Shown here piece after piece: positions 55,278 to 64,000 of a stretch of DNA of 64,000 bases (its first letter is position 1; each line of letters opens with the position of its first letter). This DNA comes from Archivesica marissinica (Eukaryota; Mollusca; Bivalvia; Venerida; Vesicomyidae). A model generated the notes under the pieces. The model saw only the letters and a list, made by a program, of their open reading frames with translations, had not been told where the DNA came from and ran no database searches. The position numbers and the translations under genes are program-made. Where the stretch lies: positions 41,911,129 to 41,975,128 of the forward strand of contig CM026397.1 of assembly GCA_014843695.1 (NCBI GenBank). The letters are read 5' to 3'.

Positions 55278-58200
55278 CTAGTCACACTCGGAATACACAA
55301 AGCCTGCGTGATGTCTCGACACACTCGGAATACAAACAGCCTGCATGTTGTCTCGTCACACTCGGAATACACAAAGCCTGCATGTTGTCTCGTCACACTC
55401 GGAATGCATAAAGCCTGCATGTTGTCTCGTCACACTCGGAATACACAAAGCCTGCATGCTGTCTCGTCACATTCGGAATACACAAAGCCTGCGTGTTGTC
55501 TCGTCACACTCGGAATACACAAAGCCTGCATGTTTTATCGTCACACTCGGAATACAAAAAGCCTGCATGTTGTATCGTCACACTCGGAATACACAAAGCC
55601 TGCATGTTGTCTCGTCACACTCGGAATACACAAAGCCTGCATGTTGTCTCGTCACACTCGGAATACAAAAAGCCTGCATGTTGTCTCGTCACACTCGGAA
55701 TACACAAAGTATGCGTGTTGTCTCGTCACACTCGGAATACACACAGCTTGCATGCTGTCTCCTCACACTCGGAATACACACAACCTGCGTGTTGTCTCGT
55801 CACACTCGGAATACACAAAGCCTGCGTGTTGTCTCGTCACACTCGGAATACACAAAGCCTGCGTGTTGTTTCGTCACACTCGGAATACACAAAGCCTGTG
55901 TGTTGTCTCGTCAGACTCGGAATACACAAACCCTGCGTGTTGTCTCGTCAGACTCGGAATACACACAGCCTGCATGTTATCTCGTCTCGAAATACACACA
56001 GCATGCGTGTTGTCTCGTCTCGGAATACACAAAGTCTGCGTGTTGTCTCGTCACACTCGGAATACACACATTCTGCGTGTTGTCTCGTCTCGGAATACAC
56101 AAAGCCTGCGTGTTGTCTCGTCACACTCGGAATACACAAAGCCTGCGTGTTGTCTCGTCAGACTCGGAATACACAAAGCCTGCGTGTTGTCTCCTCAGAC
56201 TCGGAATACACACAGCCTGCGTGTTATCTCGTCTCGGAATACACACAGCATGCGTGTTGTCTCGTCACACTGGGAATACACAAAGCATGCGTGTTGTCTC
56301 GTCACACTCGGAATACACAAAGCATGCCTGTTGTCTCGTCACACTCGGAATACACAAAGCCTGCGTGTTGTCTCGTCTCGGATTACACAAAGCCTGCGTG
56401 TTGTCTCGTCTCGGAATACACAAAGCCTGCATGTTGTCTCGTCACACTCGGAATACACAAAGCCTGCATGTTGACTCGTCTCGGAATACACAAAGCCTGC
56501 GTGTTGACTCGTCTGGGAATACACAAAGCCTGAGTGTTGTCTCGTCTGGGAATACAAAAAGCCTGCGTGTTGTCTCGTCTGGGAATACACAAAGCCTGCG
56601 TGTTGTCTAGTCTGGGAATACACAAAGCCTGCGTGTTGTCTTGTCACACTCGGAATACACAAAGCCTGCGTGTTGTCTCGTCACACTCGGAATATACAAA
56701 GCCTGCGTGTTGTCTCGTCACACTCGGAATACACAAAGCATGCCTGTTGTCTCGTCACACTCGGAATACACAAAGCCTATGTGTTGTCTCGTCACACTCG
56801 GAATACACAAAGCCTACGTGTTGTCTCGTCACACTCGGAATAGACAAAGTATGCGTGTTGTCTCTTCAGACTCGGAATACACAAAGCATGCGTGTTGTTT
56901 CGTCACATTCGGACTACACAAAGCATGCCTGTTGTCTCGTCACACTCGGAATACACAAATCCTGCGTGTTGTCTCGTCACACTCGGAATGCACAAAGCCT
57001 GCGTGTTGTCTCGTCACACTCGGAATACACAAAGCCTGCGTGTTGTCTCGTCACACTCGGAATACACACAGCCTGCGTGTTGTCTCGTCTCGGAATACAC
57101 ACAGTCTGCCTGTTGTCTCGTCACACTTGGAATACGCAAAGCATGCGTGTTGTCTCGTCACACTCGGAATACTCAAAGTCTGCGTGTTGTCTCGTCAGAC
57201 TCGGAATATACACAACCTGCGAGTTGTCGCGTCACACTCGGAATACATAAAGCCTGCGTGTTGTCTCGTCACACTCGGAATACACACAGCCTACGTGTTG
57301 TCTCGTCACACTCGGAATACACACATCCTGCGTGATGTCTCGTCACACTCGGAATACACACAGCCTGCGTGTTGTCTCGTCACACTCGGAATACACAAAG
57401 CCTGCGTGTTGTCTCGTCACACTCGGAATACACAAAGCCTGCGAGTTGTCTCGTCACACTCGGAATACACACAGCCTGCGTGTTGTCTCGTCACACTCGG
57501 AATACACACAGCCTGCATGTTGTCTCGTCACACTCGGAATACACAAAGACTGCGTGCTGTCTAATCTGTGAATACACAAAGCCTGCGTGTTGTCTCGTCA
57601 CACTCGGAATACAAAAAGCCTGCATGTTGTCTCGTCTCGGAATACACAAAGCCTGCATGTTGTCTCGTCACACTCGGAATACACAATGCCTGCGTGTTGT
57701 CTCGTCACACTCGGAATACACAAAGCCTGCATGTTGTCTCGTCACACTCGGAATACACAAAGCCTGTATGTTGTCTCGTCACACTCGGAATACACAAATC
57801 CTGCGTGTTGTATCGTCTCGGAATACACAAAGCCTGCGTGTTGTCTCGTCACACTCGGAATAAACAACGCCTGCGTGTTGTTTCGTCACACTCGGAATAC
57901 ACAAAGCCTGTGTGTTGTCTCGTCAGACTCGGAATACACAAAGCCTGCGTGTAGTCTCGTCAGACTCGGAATACACACAGCCTGCGTATTATATCGTCTC
58001 GGAATACACACAGCATGTGTGTTGTCTCGTCTCGGAATACAAAAAGCCTGCGTGTTGTCTCGTCACACTCGGAATACACACAGTCTGCTTGTTGTCTCGT
58101 CACACTCGGAATACACACATACTGCGTGTTGTCTCGTCTCGGAATACACAAAGCCTGCCTGTTGTCTCGTCACACTCGGAATACACACAGCTTGCATGTT

Positions 58201-61200
58201 GTCTCGTCACACTCGGAATGCACAAAGCCTGTGTGTTGTCTAGTCTGGGAATGCACAAAGCCTGTGTGTTGTCTCGTCTGGGAATACACGAAGCCTGAGT
58301 GTTGTCTCGTCTGGGAATACACAAAGCCTGAGTGTTGTCTCGTCACACTCGGAATAAACACAGCTTGCATGTTGTCTCGTCACACTCGGAATACACAAAG
58401 CCTGCGTGTTGTCTCATCACACTCGGAATGCACAAAGCCTGCATGTTGTCTCGTCACACTCGGAATACACAAAGCCTGCGTGTTGTCTAATCTGTGAATA
58501 CACAAAGCCTGCGTGTTGTCTCGTCACACTCGGAATACACAAAGCCTGCGTGTTGTCTCGTCACACTCGGAATACACAAAGCCTGCGTGTTGTCTCCTCA
58601 GACTCTGAATACACAAAACCTGCATATCGTCTCGTCACACTCGGAATACACAAAGACTGCGTGCTGTCTCGTCTCGGAATTCAAAAAGCCTGCATGTTGT
58701 CTCGTCTCGGAATACACAAAGCCTGCATGTTGTCTCGTCACACTCGGAATACACAATGCCTGCGTGTTGTCTCGTCACACTCGGAATACACAAAGCCTGC
58801 ATGTTGTCTCGTCACACTCGGAATACACAAAGCCTGTATGTTGTCTCGTCACACTCGGAATACACAAATCCTGCGTGTTGTATCGTCTCGGAATACACAA
58901 AGCCTGCGTGTTGTCTCGTCACACTCGGAATAAACAACGCCTGTGTGTTGTTTCGTCACACTCGGAATACACAAAGCCTGTGTGTTGTCTCGTCAGACTC
59001 GGAATACACAAAGTCTGCGTGTAGTCTCGTCAGACTCGGAATACACACAGCCTGCGTGTTATATCGTCTCGGAATACACACAGCATGCGTGTTGTCTCGT
59101 CTCGGAATACAAAAAGCCTGCGTGTTGTCTCGTCACACTCGGAATACACACAGTCTGCGTGTTGTCTCGTCTCGGAATACACAAAGCCTGCGTGTTGTCT
59201 CGTCACACTCAGAATACACAAAGCCTGCGTGTTATCTCGTCAGACTCGGAATACACAAAGCCTGCGTGTTGTCTCCTCAGACTCGGAATACACACAGCCT
59301 GCGTGTTATCTCGTCTCGGAATACACACAGCATGCGTGTTGTCTCGTCACACTGGGAATACACAAAGCATGCGTGTTGTCTCGTCACACTCGGAATACAC
59401 AAAGCATGCCTGTTGTCTCGTCACACTCGGAATACACAAAGCCTGCGTGTTGTCTCGTCTCGGAATACACAAAGCCTGCGTGTTGTCTCGTCTCGGAATA
59501 CACAAAGCCTGCATGTTGTCTCGTCACACTCGGAATACACAAAGCCTGCATGTTGACTCGTCTCGGAATACACAAAGCCTGCGTGTTGACTCGTCTGGGA
59601 ATACACAAAGCCTGAGTGTTGTCTCGTCTGGGAATACACAAAGCCTGCGTGTTGTCTCGTCTGGGAATACACAAAGTCTGCGTGTTGTCTAGTCTGGGAA
59701 TGCACAAAGCCTGCGTGTTGTCTTGTCACACTCGGAATACACAAAGCCTGCGTGTTGTCTCGTCACACTCGGAATATACAAAGCCTGCGTGTTGTCTCGT
59801 CACACTCGGAATACACAAAGCCTATGTGTTGTCTCGTCACACTCGGAATACACAAAGCCTACGTGTTGTCTCGTCACACTCGGAATAGACAAAGTATGCG
59901 TGTTGTCTCTTCAGACTCGGAATACACAAAGCATGCGTGTTGTCTCGTCACACTCGGAATACACAAAGCATGCCTGTTGTCTCGTCACACTCGGAATACA
60001 CAAATCCTGCGTGTTGTCTCGTCACACTCGGAATGCACAAAGCCTGCGTGTTGTCTCGTCACACTCGGAATACACAAAGCCTGCGTGTTGTCTCGTCACA
60101 CTCGGAATACACAAAGCCTGCGTGTTGTCTCGTCACACTCGGAATACACACAGCCTGCGTGTTGTCTCGTCACACTCGGAATACACAAAGCCTGCGTGTT
60201 GTCTCGTCACACTCGGAATACACAAAGTCTGCGTGTTGTCTCGTCACACTCGGAATACACACAGCCTGCGTGTTGTCTCGTCACACTCGGAATACACAAA
60301 GCCTGCGTGTTGTCTCGTCACACTCGGAATACACACAGCCTGCGTGTTGTCTCGTCACACTCGGAATACACACGTCCTCGTGTTGTCTCGTCACACTCGG
60401 AATACACACAGCCTGCGTGTTGTCTCGTCACACTCGGAATACACAAAGCCTGCGTGTTGTCTCGTCACACTCGGAATACACAAAGCCTGCGTGTTGTCTC
60501 GTCACACTCGGAATACACACAGCCTGCGTGTTGTCTCGTCACACTCGGAATACACACAGCCTGCGTGTTGTCTCGTCACACTCGGAATACACAAAGACTG
60601 CGTGTTGTCTCGTCTCGGAATACACAAAGCCTGCGTGTTGTCTCGTCTCGGAATACACAAAGCCTGCGTGTTGTCTCGTCTCGGAATACACAAAGCCTGC
60701 ATGTTGTCTCGTCACACTCGGAATACACAAAGCCTGCGTGTTGTCTCGTCACACTCGGAATACACAAAGCCTGCATGTTGTCTCGTCACACTCGGAATAC
60801 ACAAAGCCTGTATGTTGTCTCGTCACACTCGGAATACACAAATCCTGCGTGTTGTATCGTCTCGGAATACACAAAGCCTGCGTGTTGTCTCGTCACACTC
60901 GGAATAAACAACGCCTGCGTGTTGTTTCGTCACACTCGGAATACACAAAGCCTGTGTGTTGTCTCGTCAGACTCGGAATACACAAAGCCTGCGTGTAGTC
61001 TCGTCAGACTCGGAATACACACAGCCTGCGTATTATATCGTCTCGGAATACACACAGCATGTGTGTTGTCTCGTCTCGGAATACAAAAAGCCTGCGTGTT
61101 GTCTCGTCACACTCGGAATACACACAGTCTGCTTGTTGTCTCGTCACACTCGGAATACACACATACTGCGTGTTGTCTCGTCTCGGAATACACAAAGCCT

Positions 61201-64000
61201 GCCTGTTGTCTCGTCACACTCGGAATACACACAGCTTGCATGTTGTCTCGTCACACTCGGAATGCACAAAGCCTGTGTGTTGTCTAGTCTGGGAATGCAC
61301 AAAGCCTGTGTGTTGTCTCGTCTGGGAATACACAAAGCCTGAGTGTTGTCTCGTCTGGGAATACACAAAGCCTGAGTGTTGTCTCGTCACACTCGGAATA
61401 AACACAGCTTGCATGTTGTCTCGTCACACTCGGAATACACAAAGCCTGCGTGTTGTCTCATCACACTCGGAATGCACAAAGCCTGCATGTTGTCTCGTCA
61501 CACTCGGAATACACAAAGCCTGCGTGTTGTCTAATCTGTGAATACACAAAGCCTGCGTGTTGTCTCGTCACACTCGGAATACACAAAGCCTGCGTGTTGT
61601 CTCGTCACACTCGGAATACACAAAGCCTGCGTGTTGTCTCCTCAGACTCTGAATACACAAAACCTGCATATCGTCTCGTCACACTCGGAATACACAAAGA
61701 CTGCGTGCTGTCTCGTCTCGGAATTCAAAAAGCCTGCATGTTGTCTCGTCTCGGAATACACAAAGCCTGCATGTTGTCTCGTCACACTCGGAATACACAA
61801 TGCCTGCGTGTTGTCTCGTCACACTCGGAATACACAAAGCCTGCATGTTGTCTCGTCACACTCGGAATACACAAAGCCTGTATGTTGTCTCGTCACACTC
61901 GGAATACACAAATCCTGCGTGTTGTATCGTCTCGGAATACACAAAGCCTGCGTGTTGTCTCGTCACACTCGGAATAAACAACGCCTGCGTGTTGTTTCGT
62001 CACACTCGGAATACACAAAGCCTGTGTGTTGTCTCGTCAGACTCGGAATACACAAAGTCTGCGTGTAGTCTCGTCAGACTCGGAATACACACAGCCTGCG
62101 TGTTATATCGTCTCGGAATACACACAGCATGCGTGTTGTCTCGTCTCGGAATACAAAAAGCCTGCGTGTTGTCTCGTCACACTCGGAATACACACAGTCT
62201 GCTTGTTCTCTCGTCACACTCGGAATACACACATACTGCGTGTTATCTCGTCTCGGAATACACAAAGCCTGCCTGTTGTCTCGTCACACTCGGAATACAC
62301 ACAGCTTGCATGTTGTCTCGTCACACTCGGAATGCACAAAGCCTGTGTGTTGTCTCGTCTGGGAATACACAAAGCCTGCGTGTTGTCTAGTCTGGGAATG
62401 CACAAAGCCTGTGTGTTGTCTCGTCTGGGAATACACAAAGCCTGAGTGTTGTCTCGTCTGGGAATACACAAAGCCTGAGTGTTGTCTCGTCACACTCGGA
62501 ATAAACACAGCTTGCATGTTGTCTCGTCACACTCGGAATACACAAAGCCTGCGTGTTGTCTCATCACACTCGGAATGCACAAAGCCTGCATGTTGTCTCG
62601 TCACACTCGGAATACACAAAGCCTGCGTGTTGTCTAATCTGTGAATACACAAAGCCTGCGTGTTGTCTCGTCACACTCGGAATACACAAAGCCTGCGTGT
62701 TGTCTCGTCACACTCGGAATACACAAAGCCTGCGTGTTGTCTCCTCACACTCGGAATACACAAAGCCTGCATGTTGCATCGTCACACTCGGAATACACAA
62801 AGCCTGCGTGTTGTCCCGTCACACTCGGAATACACAAAGCCTGCGTGTTGTCTCGTCAGACTCTGAATACACAAAACCTGCATATCGTCTCGTCACACTA
62901 GGAATACACAAAGCCTGTGTGTTGTCTCGTCAGACTCGGAATACACAAAGCCTGCGTGTTGTCTCGTCAGACTCGGAATACACTCAGCCTGCGTGATATC
63001 TCGTCTCGGAATACACACAGCATGCGTGTTGTCTCGTCTCGGAATACACAAAGCCTGCGTGTTGTCTCATCACACTCGGAATGCACAAAGCCTGCATGTT
63101 GTCTCGTCACACTCGGAATACCCAACGTCTGCGTGTTGTCTCGTCACACTCGGAATGCACAACGCCTGCATGTTGTCTAGTCACACTCGGAATACACAAA
63201 GTCTGCATGTTGTCCCGTCACACTCGGAATACAAAAAGCCTGCATGTTGTCTCGTCTCGGAATACACAAAGCATGCATGTTGACTCGTCACACTCGGAAT
63301 ACACAATGCCTGCGTGTTGTCTCGTCACACTCGGAATACACAAAGTCTGCATGTTGTCTCGTCACACTCGGAATACACAAAGCCTGCATGTTGTCTCGTC
63401 ACACTCGGAATACACAAAGCCTGCGTGTTGTCTCATCACACTCGGAATGCACAAAACCTGAATGTTGTCTCGTCACACTCGGAATACACAAAGCCTGCGT
63501 GTTGTCTCGTCACACTCGGAATGCACAAATCCTGCGTGTTGTCTCGTCTCGGAATACACAAAGCCTGCGTGTTGTTTCGTCACACTCGGAATACACAAAG
63601 CCTGTGTGTTGTCTCGTCAGACTCGGAATACACAAAGCCTGCGTGTAGTCTCGTCAGACTCGGAATACACACAGCCTGCGTGTTATATCGTCTCGGAATA
63701 CACACAGCATGCGTGTTGTCTCGTCTCGGAATACAAAAAGCCTGCGTGTTGTCTCGTCACACTCGGAATACACACAGTCTGCTTGTTGTCTCGTCACACT
63801 CGGAATACACACATACTGCGTGTTGTCTCGTCTCGGAATACACAAAGCCTGCCTGTTGTCTCGTCACACTCGGAATACACACAGCTTGCATGTTGTCTCG
63901 TCACACTCGGAATGCACAAAACCTGTGTGTTGTCTCGTCTGGGAATACACAAAGCCTGCGTGTTGTCTAGTCTGGGAATGCACAAAGCCTGTGTGTTGTC
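55278..64000. repeat. 37/33-bp satellite with higher-order structure, about 240 copies
   Basis: Basic unit: tgttgtctcgtcacactcgg plus aatacacaaagcctgcg (37 bp); a second form lacks 4 bp (tcgtctcgg for tcgtcacactcgg, 33 bp) and a third has tcgtctggg. Rare marker units (ctaatctgtgaat at 57,560, 58,490, 61,534 and 62,637; acactgggaatac at 56,270 and 59,350) show that whole blocks are duplicated at offsets of about 3.04-3.08 kb and about 1.03-1.1 kb. The array runs off the window. Long open frames in all phases are artefacts. Confidence 0.96.

Noticed and set aside
55308..63985. Dozens of overlapping Cys-rich repeat frames, possible repeat protein family
   Set aside because: The 37-bp unit lacks stops in several frames, the frame rotates with each unit, and 33-bp units shift it again; no frame is favoured by substitution pattern.

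Overview
The window reads as non-coding-rich eukaryotic (animal) DNA: AT-rich, with GT-AG introns, tRNA-derived SINEs, a LINE, hAT and piggyBac elements, Polinton/Maverick DNA and about a dozen minisatellite families. The mix, and the LINE 3' end with its CATT-type tail, fits a lophotrochozoan, most likely a bivalve mollusc; this is inference without a database search. No bacterial operon, rRNA or CRISPR array is present.

Layout. 1-7,187: four unrelated satellites (36, 54/61, 17 and 35 bp units) with a short unique spacer. 7,188-8,111: spacer with a tRNA-type SINE. 8,112-29,446: a 21.3-kb Polinton-like element with inverted termini starting AGTAGTATAG and a perfect 6-bp target duplication CCTGTC. 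It carries a spliced first gene (broken), a protein-primed type B DNA polymerase reduced to its N-terminal and exonuclease part, a compact cluster of small genes including a BIR (IAP-like) protein, a packaging ATPase pseudogene and small virion-type genes. No integrase, protease, penton or hexon is seen. Nested in it at 18,783-26,926 is an 8.1-kb DNA transposon coding for a DDE-like transposase followed by an OTU-like domain, with subterminal arrays of paired motifs phased every ~192 bp. 29,450-32,400: a fragment of a second, related transposon, then a Cys-rich small gene and a tandem pair of paralogues. 33,600-37,600: tRNA-like fragments, a YY1/ETS-like tandem repeat, a foldback-like element, an SGNH-hydrolase gene fragment cut by a LINE, and a SINE. 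38,133-40,592: an hAT element. 40,790-45,000: a probable small four-exon gene with satellites on both sides and in its introns. 45,268-49,023: an unknown gene, a piggyBac-type element, and a + strand Polinton gene cluster paralogous to that of the first element. 49,024-50,023: 1,000 Ns. 50,024-55,277: the pol end of a second Polinton on the minus strand, near-identical to the first copy. 55,278-64,000: a 37/33-bp satellite with kilobase-scale higher-order duplications.

How it fits together. The genes are mostly those of selfish elements in several layers of insertion: an OTU transposon inside a Polinton, a polymerase unit inside an intron of a Polinton gene, a LINE inside an SGNH gene, a piggyBac inside probable Polinton DNA, and a Polinton inside a satellite. 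Nearly all large genes carry stops or frameshifts, while several small Polinton genes (including the BIR gene) remain open. The best candidates for something undescribed are the paired-motif ~192-bp subterminal arrays, seen in the same architecture with different sequences in two other elements, and the BIR cargo of the Polinton.
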